A DNA stretch of 64,000 nucleotides from Rhodoferax sp. OV413 (GTDB lineage: Bacteria; Pseudomonadota; Gammaproteobacteria; Burkholderiales; Burkholderiaceae_C), in NCBI RefSeq assembly GCF_900104385.1, contig NZ_FNJA01000004.1:1-64000 (forward strand), in the 5' to 3' direction. Under the pieces are notes generated by a model. The model was not told where the DNA came from and did not search any database. It saw only the letters and a program-made list of their open reading frames with translations. The position numbers were made by a program, and so were the translations under genes. Shown here piece after piece: positions 42,853 through 51,825 of this stretch (position 1 is its first letter; the number at the start of each line of letters is the position of its first letter).

Positions 42853-44571
42853 ATGAAAAGAAGATTGCACCCTGGATTACTCGCCCTGTCGGCCTTGCCG
42901 GCAGCCCTGCTGATGGGCTGCGGCGGATCGGACAGCGCGGTACCGCAGCTCTCGGCCGCCACCCCGGCCACGCTGCAGTCCTGCGCCACCCTGGCCAGCA
43001 GCCTGGCGCTGCCCAATACCAGCATCACCTCGGCGGTGGACGTGGCCGCCGGTGCACTGGTGGTTACCGGCGTCAGCACGCCCATCCCCGCGCACTGCCT
43101 GGTCAAGGGCAAGATGAACCAGCGAACCAGCGCGGTCGACGGCGCCAGCTACGCCATTGGCTTCGAAATCCGCATGCCGGTGGCCTGGAACGGCCGCTTC
43201 CTGTACCAGGCGAATGGCGGGCTGGACGGCAGCGTGGTCACCGCCGTCGGCGCCACCAGCGGTGCCGCGCCCGTCGCCCCCGGCCTGAGCCAGGGCTTTG
43301 CGGTGCTGAGCTCAGACGCCGGCCATGGCGCGCCCACGCCCTTCTTCGGCCTGGACCCACAGGCCCGGCTCGACTACGGCTACCAGGCCGTGGGCAGCCT
43401 CACCCCCATGGCCAAAAACCTGATCAAGAGCGCCTACGGCAAGGCGCCGGACCGCTCCTACTTTGCCGGCTGCTCGAACGGCGGCCGCCACGCGATGGTG
43501 GCCGCAGCCCGCTACGGCGACCAGTACGACGGCATCCTGGCCGGCAACCCCGGTTTCCACCTGCCCAAGGCCGCCACCACCCAGCTGTGGAAAGCCCAGC
43601 AGTACGCCACGGTGTCGACCCTGGACTCCAACAGCCAGCCGGTACTGACCAGCGCCGTCACCCCGGCCGAATTCAGCATGGTCAGCGCCAAGATCGTCGC
43701 CAAATGTGATGCCCTGGACGGCGTCACCGACGGCCAGGTGCAGGACGTAGCCGCCTGCCAGGCCGCCTTCAGCCTGCAAAACGATGTGCCCAGCTGCAGC
43801 GGCGCCCGCGACGGCACCTGCCTGACGCCGGCCCAGAAGACCGTGCTGGGCAATATCTTTGCCGGCCCGAAGAACAGCAAGGGCGAGGCCCTGTACACCG
43901 GCACCTGGTTCGACCCGGGCATTGCCGGAGCCAATTTCGCGTCCTGGCACTTCGGCTCGCCCGCTACCCGCGATGCTGGCGCCGTGGCCTTCATCTTCGC
44001 CACGCCGCCGACCACCACGGCCGCCTTCGCCGCCACCACCGGCTTGCAATACGCGCTGAACTTCAGCATGGAGACCGACTATCCGAAGATATTCGCCACC
44101 ACCTCGGTGTATACCGAATCGTCCTGGGCGTTCATGACGCCGCCGAACGAGAGCCAGCTGAACACGCTGCGCAACCGCGGCGCCAAGCTGATGGTCTACC
44201 ACGGCGTGGCCGACGGCGTGTTCTCGCCGGTCGACACCGCCCACTGGATGGATGCCCTGCAGGCGAATAACGGCGGCAATGCCAGCAGCTTCGCCCGGCT
44301 GTTCCTGGTACCCGGCATGAACCACTGCTCGGGCGGCCCGGCCACCGACCAGTTCGACATGCTCGCGCCCCTGGTCAACTGGGTGGAAAAAGGCCAGGCC
44401 CCCGACAGCGTGATCGCCAACGTGCGCGGCGCCGGCGCCAACGTGGTCAACGCCGAGTTGCCCGCATCCTGGTCGGCCACCCGCAGCCGCCCACTCTGCG
44501 TGTACCCCAAAGTCGCCCGCTACAACGGCAGCGGCGATGTGGAAAGCGCGGCCAGCTTCAGTTGCAAGTAG
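42853..44571 (+). CDS. Tannase/feruloyl esterase family lipoprotein 2
   Basis: A 572-residue paralogue of the previous gene. Lipoprotein signal MKRRLHPGLLALSALPAALLMGC (Cys23), nucleophile in YFAGCSNGGRH, LDGVTDG acid/calcium region, and His in LVPGMNHCSGGP. Both C-termini end ARYNGSGDVES-(A/S)-SFSCK, a conserved final Cys. The two proteins differ most in the lid region (about 245-420), so they may act on different esters. Good GGAGAC ribosome site. It is followed by the MarR gene. Confidence 0.9.
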   Translation: MKRRLHPGLLALSALPAALLMGCGGSDSAVPQLSAATPATLQSCATLASSLALPNTSITSAVDVAAGALVVTGVSTPIPAHCLVKGKMNQRTSAVDGASYAIGFEIRMPVAWNGRFLYQANGGLDGSVVTAVGATSGAAPVAPGLSQGFAVLSSDAGHGAPTPFFGLDPQARLDYGYQAVGSLTPMAKNLIKSAYGKAPDRSYFAGCSNGGRHAMVAAARYGDQYDGILAGNPGFHLPKAATTQLWKAQQYATVSTLDSNSQPVLTSAVTPAEFSMVSAKIVAKCDALDGVTDGQVQDVAACQAAFSLQNDVPSCSGARDGTCLTPAQKTVLGNIFAGPKNSKGEALYTGTWFDPGIAGANFASWHFGSPATRDAGAVAFIFATPPTTTAAFAATTGLQYALNFSMETDYPKIFATTSVYTESSWAFMTPPNESQLNTLRNRGAKLMVYHGVADGVFSPVDTAHWMDALQANNGGNASSFARLFLVPGMNHCSGGPATDQFDMLAPLVNWVEKGQAPDSVIANVRGAGANVVNAELPASWSATRSRPLCVYPKVARYNGSGDVESAASFSCK

Positions 44572-44589
44572 GCTGGGACCGGTAAAAAA

Positions 44590-44639
44590 GGGGGCTGGCC
44601 ACGGCTGGCAAAATAGCACGATGACCGTAACCAGCCCCC
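44590..44639 (+). other. Inverted repeat enclosing the MarR start codon
   Basis: GGGGGCTGG (44590-44598) and CCAGCCCCC (44631-44639) are perfect reverse complements on either side of the ATG at 44621. The stem would place the weak ribosome site and start codon in a 32-base loop. It may limit translation or end upstream transcripts; neither is shown. Confidence 0.45.
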
Positions 44640-45079
44640 GCAAGTCCATTACCTCCGTCGACAGCAGCGCCTTGGAGACCTTAGTGGGCTACAACGCCCG
44701 GCGGGCCTCGCTGGTGATCACCGAAGTTTTTGTCGAGCGCATGGTGGTGCACGACCTGCGCATGGTGGAGTTCTCCATCCTGTCGCTGGTCGGGCACAAC
44801 CCCGGCATCACCTCGCGCCAGTTGTCCAGCGCCCTCAGCATCCTGCCGCCCAACCTGGTGAGCCTGGTCAACGGCATCGACAAGCGCGGGCTGATCGAAC
44901 GCCAGCCCCACCCGGTGGACGGCCGGGCCGTCGGACTGCACCTCACCAGCGCCGGCGAAACCCTGCTGGCCGAGGCCGAACACACCGCAGCCCAGCTGGA
45001 AATCGAATCCACCGCCAGCCTGAGCGCCGCCGAGCGAAAAACGCTGATCCGGCTGCTGCAAAAAATATACCGCGCATAA
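44621..45079 (+). CDS. MarR-family transcriptional regulator
   Basis: A 152-residue winged-helix regulator: EVFVERMVVHDLRMVEFSILSLVGHNPGITSRQLSSALSILPPNLVSLVNGIDKRGLIERQPHPVDGRAVGLHLTSAGETLL is the standard MarR DNA-binding core with the DxR wing. The start at 44621 (MTVTSPRKS) removes an upstream in-frame stretch that belongs to the esterase gene. It closes the hydroxycinnamate cluster. MarR proteins such as FerR/FerC control ferulate genes and respond to hydroxycinnamoyl-CoA, so control of the 33.2 kb divergent promoters is likely but inferred. Confidence 0.88.
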   Translation: MTVTSPRKSITSVDSSALETLVGYNARRASLVITEVFVERMVVHDLRMVEFSILSLVGHNPGITSRQLSSALSILPPNLVSLVNGIDKRGLIERQPHPVDGRAVGLHLTSAGETLLAEAEHTAAQLEIESTASLSAAERKTLIRLLQKIYRA

Positions 45080-45136
45080 ATCTGCACCAGCGCATATACC
45101 CTATGCGTGCATTGCTATTAAACTAGTAGCAAAATT
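45070..45136 (+). repeat. Dispersed palindromic repeat, copy 10
   Basis: Degenerate forward copy overlapping the MarR stop: CACCAGCGCATATACC, TATGCGTGCATTGCTATTAAACTAGTAGCAAA. The stem is shortened but the AGTAGCAAA tail is clear. Confidence 0.65.
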
Positions 45137-45224
45137 GATTTTTGCGGTATAGTTGCAGCGCTATCCGGGCGCAAAGCCAGCAACCGGACACCCCCAACAA
45201 ACATTGCACCGAGGAGAACACCCT

Positions 45225-45536
45225 ATGAGTTCCAAAGAAAACGTCGCCGTCCACCAACTGCTGGCTCTGCTGGAATCCCGCTACGCCATCCGCGTGCTGT
45301 GGGCCCTGAAAGACGGCCACGCCCAGACCTTCCGCCTGCTGCAAGACAGCGTCGGCGGCGTCACCCCGAACACCTTGAACACCCGTCTCAAAGAGCTGCG
45401 CGAAGCCGACCTGCTGACCCACGGCTCCGACGGCTACAGCGTCACCCCCACCGGCGCCGACCTGCTCAAACGCCTGAGCGACATCCAGGCCTTTGCCGGC
45501 AAATGGTCGGTAGCTCAGGCCAAGAAGGTCAAGTAA
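45225..45536 (+). CDS. HxlR-like winged-helix regulator
   Basis: A 103-residue single-domain DNA-binding protein starting MSSKENVAVHQLLALLESRYAIRVLWALKDG, with strong GAGGAG upstream. FRLLQDSVGGVTPNTLNTRLKELREADLLTHGSDGYSVTPTGADLL is a winged helix of the HxlR/ArsR type. The N-terminal Cys of many HxlR redox sensors is missing. It is directly upstream of the adhesin leader (80 bases), so it may regulate the two-partner secretion pair. Confidence 0.8.
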   Translation: MSSKENVAVHQLLALLESRYAIRVLWALKDGHAQTFRLLQDSVGGVTPNTLNTRLKELREADLLTHGSDGYSVTPTGADLLKRLSDIQAFAGKWSVAQAKKVK

Positions 45537-45539
45537 ACC

Positions 45540-45616
45540 GCAAGCCACGGAGTCACCGCTAGAGTGGCAAGTGGCTTATGCGACACATCGGGGTTTCAAG
45601 CAAGGATGGAGACTCC
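45540..45616 (+). promoter_or_regulatory. Structured leader of the adhesin gene (candidate riboregulator)
   Basis: GCAAGCCAC (45540-45548) pairs with GTGGCTTATGC (45571-45581) with a small bulge, and CAC/GTG pair inside. The exposed GGAGTC (45549-45554) is complementary to GACTCC (45611-45616), the six bases before the start codon, which overlap the Shine-Dalgarno. This allows a pseudoknot or a switch over the ribosome site. The CGCAAGCCACGGAGTC stretch loosely recalls part of the c-di-GMP-I riboswitch core, but the rest does not match well. Confidence 0.35.
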
Positions 45617-48600
45617 ATGCGCCATCAACCGCCCCGCCTTAGTTTTCCACTCGCACAACCAGCCTGGTCTATCCCAATCCCAGGTAAAAGCGTTCAAAAG
45701 CACGTACGGGTTCAAACGCCAGCCCAGTTAAAACGGCTCGGCAACACGCCGTACCAGGGTCGCTTCAAACTCAGCCTGGCCGCCCTGTTCACCACCCTGC
45801 TCTGCCACGACCTGAGCCGGGCCGAGCCAGTAGGCGGAAGTATTGCCACAGGCAGCGGCAGTATCAGCCAAAGCGGCCTGACCACCACCATTCTGCAAAG
45901 CAGCCAACGCCTGGCTATCGATTGGTCGCGTTTTGGCATTCGGGCCAACGAAACGGTACGGTTTGTCCAACCGAATGCCCAAGCCATCGCGCTGAACCGC
46001 GTTACCGGCCGCGAGTCTTCCAGCATTTTGGGCAGTTTGGTCGGCAATGGGAACGTGTTCATCCTGAACCCGAATGGCGTGCTGATCGGCTCTGGCGCGC
46101 AAATCAATGTCGGCGGCTTGGTCGCCAGTACGCTGGATATCAGCAATGCGGATTTCGAAGCCGGCCGATACAACCTGGCAGGCAGCAGCACGGCCAGCGT
46201 AGCGAACCAAGGCACGATCACCGTCCCCGCTGGCGGCAAGGTCGCACTGATTGCCCCCAGCGTTACCAATACCGGCCAAATCAACGCCCCCCAGGGCAGC
46301 GTGCTGCTGGCGGCCGCCAATGGCGTCAGCCTGAAACTGGCCGATGGCAGCCCCATCGGCTACACCCTTACCCAAGGCGCAGCCCAGGCCCTGGTGGACA
46401 ACGGCGGCATGGTGCTAGCCGATGGCGGCAAGGTGGTATTGACGGCCAAAGGCCTGGAAGGCTTGAACAACGCCGTCATCAACCACAGCGGCATCGTCCA
46501 GGCCAGAACGGTGTCGCAACGCAACGGCAGCATCGAACTGCTGGGCGACGAAGGCACCACCACGCGCGTCAGCGGCACGCTGGATGCCAGCGGCCAGAGC
46601 CCTGGCGACAGCGGCGGCAGCGTGAAGGTGCTTGGGCAAAAAGTCGGCTTGTTTGGCAACGCGCGCATCGACGCCAGTGGCCCGGCGGGTGGCGGCACGG
46701 TGCTGGTGGGTGGCAACCGGCAAGGCCTGGGCCCCGAGCCGAATGCCGATGCTGCCTATATGGCCTCCACGGCCACCATCAACGCCAGTGCCACGCAGGC
46801 CGGCAATGGCGGCAAAGTCGTCGTTTGGGGCACCGATGTGGCCAACGTGCACGGCCGCATCCAGGCCGCTGGCGGTGCGCAAGGCGGCAACGGCGGAGCC
46901 ATAGAAACCTCGGCCCACGCGCTGGATACCCAAGGTATTGAAATCGATGTGTCTGCTGCACAAGGCACAGGTGGATCGTGGCTGCTGGACCCGTACAACG
47001 TCACCATCTCCAGCGGAGCCCAGGCTGGCGGAGCCTTTACCAGCAATGTGTGGGCGCCTACGGCCTCGGGCTCGCTGGTCAACACCGGCAATATCCAGAC
47101 CATTCTGAACGCCGGCGGCAGCGTAACCATCACCACTGTCGGGGCTGGAGCCCAAGAGGGCAATATCGCCATCAATGGCAGCATCCTGAAGAGTGCGGGC
47201 TCGGCCGCCACGCTGACCCTGCTTGCCGATGGCCGAATCACCAGCAATGCCACCGCCGGCATCCACCGCACCATCACGAGTACCAGCAATGCACTGAATG
47301 TCGCCATGACCGCCAACGCCACGACTACGGCCGCCGCCAACAATGGACTCAAGCTGCAATTTGTAGACATAACAGCCAATGGCGGCAACATCAGCCTGAC
47401 GGCCACCGGAGCGCAGAACGGCACGGCATCGGCCCTGCAGTTTTTGAATGGCATTCTGAACACCAACGGCAGCGGGAACATCAGCATCACCGGCACCATG
47501 CCCAGCAACGGCAACTCCCAGGGCGTGGTAATGAACTCGGCGACCCTGACCACAGCCAGCGGAGCCATCACGGTACAGGGCACGAGTGGCGGCACCGGCA
47601 CCATTACCGGCGTCAATGGCAACGGCGCCTCGCTCATGAGCACCAACAATACCGGCGTGAAGCTCACAGGCAGCAACACCTTGCAAAGCACCTCGGGGGG
47701 CAATATTTCGCTGACCGGCACTGCAACCGGCGCCGTCAGTACCTGGGCCGGCGGCGGTGTGGAGATTGCCACTGGCGACACAATCTCTACCACCGGCACA
47801 GTCACCATCACCGGCACCGTCTCCAACCCGGTATCCACAACCTATAGAAACCAGCTGTCCGCTGTGAATTTTGCGGGCAGCACTGGTACGGCGATCAATG
47901 TCACCGGTGGCACAGTGAATATCTCCGGTATCAACACCACCGTGGGCCAGGCCGGCACTACCAGCAATAGCAATGCCGGTTTAAAGCTGGCCGGCAAGAT
48001 CAACATCACATCCACCACCGGGCCCGTCAACCTTACGGCCTCCAACACCGGCGGCGACGGCATGTGGGGTTCCGGCACGGCCAATAGCACGGTCTCCATC
48101 TCGGCACCCACGGCCAGTTCGGTAAACATCAATGCGGCTGCGTTAGATGCCGTCAACGGCTATACCGGCTTCTATGTGGGAGGCAGCGCCACCCTGGCTT
48201 TTTTGACCGCGGCGCCCGTCAACCTGGCTTCCCAAACTGCAGAAACCTCCACCCACAACTCCATCTGGAACAAGGGCTTCATCAGCACCCCCGGCAACCT
48301 GGTTATCACATCCACCAGTGGCGCCATTGCAGACGATTCGGCTGCTAGTGCGGGTGTTTTCTCCAACGTCGGAGGCACCACCAGCATCACTGCCACTGGT
48401 GGCGGCAACACCGTCAGACTGGTCCATGCCAGCAATAAATTTACAGGCGCTGTGTCGATCAACGCTGGCGCCACCAGCCTGGTCAACAGTACCGCCTTGT
48501 CGCTCGGCAGCAGCACCATCGCCGGCGCCCTCGCGCTGACCGCGCCCGGCATTACACAAACCGGCGCCGTCAACGTCAGCGGCGCAACCACACTCCACGG

Positions 48601-50227
48601 CGGTGGCAGCGCCATCAGTTTGACCAACGCGGGCAATGATTTCAGCACGCTATCAGCCAGCAATGCCGCAGGCGTAGCGGTCGTAGACGCGAATGCGCTG
48701 GGCGTCACTGGGATCGCTTCCACCAACACGGTACAACTGACCACCCTCACCCAGAACTTAACCACCAGCGGCAGCCTCGCGGTCAGCAATGGCGACCTGA
48801 CACTGACTGCCGGCGCCAGCAGCGCGCGCGGCACCAGCACGGGTGGCGACGTAGTCAACAGCGCAACGTTGTCGGCAGACGCCGGCAAAAAAATCTATGT
48901 CTACAGCGGTTCCTTGGGCTCGACCAGCCTGGGCGGATCACTGGCCACCCAAGCCGCGGCAGGCAGCGGCAATTTCCGCTACAACAAGCAGGCGGGCGAT
49001 ACCCCCGGCGCAAGCACGGTAGGTAATGGCAGCACCTATGTGCTGTACCGGGAACGCCCCACGCTCACGATCACGCCCACCGATCCAAGCAAGGTCTACG
49101 ACAAAAATGCCGCTACCGACCCTAGCCTGGGCTATGCCATTTCCGGCCAGGCTCACGGCGACACCGCCAGCCAAATACTGAGCGGCAGCCTGGTGCGCAG
49201 TGCCGGACAGAATGTCGGCAGCTACAGCATCAGCCAGGGAAGCTTGGCCGACCAACTGGGGTACCAGACCAGCTTCACCGCAGGACATAGCTTCGCCATC
49301 ACACCCGCCACCCTGACCGTCAGCGGCACTAGCGCCGCTTCCAAGGTCTACGACGGCAACACCACAGCCGCCGTCAGTGGGGGCACGCTCAGCGGCGTGG
49401 TCGCAGGCGACTCCGTGACCTTGGGCCAGAGTGGCAGCTTTGACACCCGCGACGTGGGCACCGGCAGAACCGTTACCGCGGCCTTCAGTCTGGGCGGCAG
49501 CGGGGCCGGCAACTACGTGCTGGCCAGTTCCTCGGCCACGACGACCGCCAATATCACCCCCAAGGGCCTCACCGTCGCAGCCAACGCTGCATCCAAGGTC
49601 TACGACAACAACGCCGCCACCGACCCCAGCCTGGCCTATGCCACTACCGGACTGGTCAATGGCGACAGCCTGACAGGGACACTCAGCCGGGTCAGCGGCC
49701 AGAATGCGGGCAGCTATGCCATCGGCCAGGGCAGCCTGGCCAATGGAAACTACAGCATTGCGTTCACCGGAAATACGTTTTCCATCACGCCTGCGCCATT
49801 GACCATTTCTGCCAACAATACCAGCCGCCTGGTGGGACAAAACAACCCCGCCTTCAGTGCCACCTACAGCGGTTTCGTGGCGGGCGAGAGCGCTGGCGCT
49901 TCTGATTTAACCGGCAGCCTGGTCTTCAGTACCGGCGCTGGCAGCAACTCCATGCCTGGCAGCTACGCCGTCGTTCCCAGCGGCTTGGGCAGCAACAATT
50001 ACCAGCTGCAGTACGTCGCAGGAGCATTGCGGGTGCTTCCGGCCAGCATGGCGGCCGTGACACTGGGGTCTGCTGGCCTGGAGCTTGGCTATGCCGCAGC
50101 GCTGTCCGACTTGCCCCGCATGCAGGCGGGCAGCGCGCTGCCCATGCAACAGCCCCCTACCCTCCAGAAAAACTGCGGAGGGAGTCTGGCCTCAGCCGGC
50201 CCGACCGACGCATGCCGGGCCAAATGA
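45617..50227 (+). CDS. Two-partner-secretion adhesin (TpsA, filamentous-haemagglutinin type) with YDG/MBG repeats
   Basis: A 1536-residue exoprotein starting MRHQPPRLSF at 45617 (GGAG upstream). A long N-terminal signal region leads to the TPS secretion domain: SGLTTTILQSSQRLAIDWSRF, and NPNGVLIGSGAQINVGGLVAST, a variant of NPNGI. The middle is a Gly/Thr/Asn-rich beta-helix of about 900 residues. From about 1150 come YDG/MBG-type domains marked by KVYDKNAATDP, KVYDGNTTAAV and KVYDNNAATDP. The tail has two Cys 12 residues apart (NCGG...DACRAK), like HMW1-type adhesins tethered to the cell surface. The stop overlaps the transporter start as ATGA. Confidence 0.9.
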   Translation: MRHQPPRLSFPLAQPAWSIPIPGKSVQKHVRVQTPAQLKRLGNTPYQGRFKLSLAALFTTLLCHDLSRAEPVGGSIATGSGSISQSGLTTTILQSSQRLAIDWSRFGIRANETVRFVQPNAQAIALNRVTGRESSSILGSLVGNGNVFILNPNGVLIGSGAQINVGGLVASTLDISNADFEAGRYNLAGSSTASVANQGTITVPAGGKVALIAPSVTNTGQINAPQGSVLLAAANGVSLKLADGSPIGYTLTQGAAQALVDNGGMVLADGGKVVLTAKGLEGLNNAVINHSGIVQARTVSQRNGSIELLGDEGTTTRVSGTLDASGQSPGDSGGSVKVLGQKVGLFGNARIDASGPAGGGTVLVGGNRQGLGPEPNADAAYMASTATINASATQAGNGGKVVVWGTDVANVHGRIQAAGGAQGGNGGAIETSAHALDTQGIEIDVSAAQGTGGSWLLDPYNVTISSGAQAGGAFTSNVWAPTASGSLVNTGNIQTILNAGGSVTITTVGAGAQEGNIAINGSILKSAGSAATLTLLADGRITSNATAGIHRTITSTSNALNVAMTANATTTAAANNGLKLQFVDITANGGNISLTATGAQNGTASALQFLNGILNTNGSGNISITGTMPSNGNSQGVVMNSATLTTASGAITVQGTSGGTGTITGVNGNGASLMSTNNTGVKLTGSNTLQSTSGGNISLTGTATGAVSTWAGGGVEIATGDTISTTGTVTITGTVSNPVSTTYRNQLSAVNFAGSTGTAINVTGGTVNISGINTTVGQAGTTSNSNAGLKLAGKINITSTTGPVNLTASNTGGDGMWGSGTANSTVSISAPTASSVNINAAALDAVNGYTGFYVGGSATLAFLTAAPVNLASQTAETSTHNSIWNKGFISTPGNLVITSTSGAIADDSAASAGVFSNVGGTTSITATGGGNTVRLVHASNKFTGAVSINAGATSLVNSTALSLGSSTIAGALALTAPGITQTGAVNVSGATTLHGGGSAISLTNAGNDFSTLSASNAAGVAVVDANALGVTGIASTNTVQLTTLTQNLTTSGSLAVSNGDLTLTAGASSARGTSTGGDVVNSATLSADAGKKIYVYSGSLGSTSLGGSLATQAAAGSGNFRYNKQAGDTPGASTVGNGSTYVLYRERPTLTITPTDPSKVYDKNAATDPSLGYAISGQAHGDTASQILSGSLVRSAGQNVGSYSISQGSLADQLGYQTSFTAGHSFAITPATLTVSGTSAASKVYDGNTTAAVSGGTLSGVVAGDSVTLGQSGSFDTRDVGTGRTVTAAFSLGGSGAGNYVLASSSATTTANITPKGLTVAANAASKVYDNNAATDPSLAYATTGLVNGDSLTGTLSRVSGQNAGSYAIGQGSLANGNYSIAFTGNTFSITPAPLTISANNTSRLVGQNNPAFSATYSGFVAGESAGASDLTGSLVFSTGAGSNSMPGSYAVVPSGLGSNNYQLQYVAGALRVLPASMAAVTLGSAGLELGYAAALSDLPRMQAGSALPMQQPPTLQKNCGGSLASAGPTDACRAK

Positions 50228-51804
50228 AGGCAGTACGAGCACACACACTTGCAGCAGTTTTGTGGGGCTTGTTAGCACCGGCGCTGGCACAGACGCCCCT
50301 GGACCAGGTGGACACCCGCGCATCGCTCATGCCCCCCAGCCTGGAGAAAAAAATCCCCGTCCGGCAGATCCACGTAACAGGTGCCACGCTGTTCCCCGCT
50401 GCCACACTGGAGGCGCTGGTCAGCCCGCTGAATGGCAGCGAACACACCCTCACCGAACTCAATCGCGCCGTAGAACGCATCAATGCGTTCTACGGCGCGA
50501 ATGGCTGGACTCTCGCACGGGCCTACCTGCCACCCCAGGCCATACAAAATGGCGAGCTTGAAGTACGCGTTGCAGAAGGCGCGTTGTCCGAAATTCGCAT
50601 CGACAACCAGAGCCGGCTGCGTACCGATGTGCTGGAAGCCCGGCTGGCCCACATCCAGCGCAACGCGCCCATCAACATGTACCAGCTCGACCGGGCCGTG
50701 CTCCTGCTCTCCGACCTGCCGGGCATCGAGTCCCAGGCCGAGTTGGCGCCAGGATCGGCCACGGGACTCACCGAACTACACCTCAACGCGCAGAATTCCC
50801 CGCTGCTGACGGGCCGCCTGGAGAGCGACAACCACGGCTCCCAATACCTGGGCCGCGTGCGCTACGGTGGCAAGTTCGCGCTGAACAATCCCTTCGGCTA
50901 CGGCGAACAATTCGGCCTGCATTTGCTGAGCAGCCAATCAGCCCTCTTTTTCGGCCATCTCTCGGCACAGATGCCCCTGGGTATTGACGGTTTGACACTG
51001 GGCGCCAGCATCATCCGCACCCAATACCGATTGGGCTCCGACTTTGCCCAGCTGGATGCCACGGGTAGCGTCAAAGCCGCGACGGTCCGCGCCAGCTATG
51101 CCTTGGTACGCAGCCCTGAGCTCAATCTGGTGGGGCAGATCAGTGCCGAAAGCCGTGCCTTGCAAGACAAGGTCAATGCGACCCAAACCACCATCGACAA
51201 GCACGCGCAGCATTGGAGCCTGGACCTCACGCTCAGCCAACTCGATCGTCTGGACGGCAGCAATCTGCTGGCCCTGCAACTGGGCACCGGAAACCTCCGC
51301 CTCGACAGCGATGTTTCGCGGGCCATTGACGCAGCCAGCGCCCAGACCGCCGGACGGTACAGCACCCTGGGCCTGGAACTGCAACGCACCCAACGCTTAA
51401 CCCCTCAATGGGAAGCGTACCTCCGCCTACACGGGCAACTGGCATCCCAGAATCTGGACTCCTACGACAAGCTGGCCATCGGCGGCCCTGGCGGCGTACG
51501 CGCCTACCCATCCGGCGAAGCCACGGGCGACCAGGGCTGGCTGTCGCAGGTGGAACTGCGCTACGCGATCACACCCATGTTCATACCCAGCGTGTTTTGG
51601 GATACTGGAAGCGTGCGTATCAGCAAAAGCCCCTTCCTGTCCGGTGCCAACCACCGCCGACTAGAAGGCGCAGGGCTCGGTTTGCGCGGCAGTTACAAGG
51701 CAGTGGACTGGCAAGCCTGGCTGGCCTGGCCGCGCACAGGTCCGGCCCAGTCCGAACACGACAAATCCCCTCGCGCCTGGATTCAAGGCCGCTGGGCTTT
51801 CTAA
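50224..51804 (+). CDS. Two-partner-secretion outer-membrane transporter (TpsB, FhaC/ShlB family)
   Basis: A 526-residue Omp85-superfamily transporter. Signal peptide MKAVRAHTLAAVLWGLLAPALA, a POTRA_2 domain (VRQIHVTGATLFPAATLEALV) and a second POTRA with LPPQAIQNGELEVRVAEG. A 16-strand barrel follows, containing AIGGPGGVRAYPSGEATGDQG (the VRGY/L6-type motif) and ending IQGRWAF with terminal Phe. The start at 50224 overlaps the adhesin stop (ATGA); an upstream ATG at 50212 is possible. It secretes the adjacent adhesin. Confidence 0.92.
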   Translation: MKAVRAHTLAAVLWGLLAPALAQTPLDQVDTRASLMPPSLEKKIPVRQIHVTGATLFPAATLEALVSPLNGSEHTLTELNRAVERINAFYGANGWTLARAYLPPQAIQNGELEVRVAEGALSEIRIDNQSRLRTDVLEARLAHIQRNAPINMYQLDRAVLLLSDLPGIESQAELAPGSATGLTELHLNAQNSPLLTGRLESDNHGSQYLGRVRYGGKFALNNPFGYGEQFGLHLLSSQSALFFGHLSAQMPLGIDGLTLGASIIRTQYRLGSDFAQLDATGSVKAATVRASYALVRSPELNLVGQISAESRALQDKVNATQTTIDKHAQHWSLDLTLSQLDRLDGSNLLALQLGTGNLRLDSDVSRAIDAASAQTAGRYSTLGLELQRTQRLTPQWEAYLRLHGQLASQNLDSYDKLAIGGPGGVRAYPSGEATGDQGWLSQVELRYAITPMFIPSVFWDTGSVRISKSPFLSGANHRRLEGAGLGLRGSYKAVDWQAWLAWPRTGPAQSEHDKSPRAWIQGRWAF

Positions 51805-51825
51805 CCAACTTTTCTCAGGATTTCC

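Noticed and set aside
41010-43112. A 700-codon minus-strand open frame opposite the two tannase-family genes
   Set aside because: Both opposite genes have full catalytic motifs and signal sequences; the antisense product has no recognisable fold.
36731-45136. Regularly recurring palindromes considered as a CRISPR array
   Set aside because: Copies are separated by whole genes, differ in sequence and orientation, and have no spacer structure or cas genes.
46978-47847. Alternative-frame 289-codon product within the adhesin gene
   Set aside because: It lies within a continuous 1536-codon adhesin frame with correct family domains; its composition is His/Gln/Arg-rich shadow.
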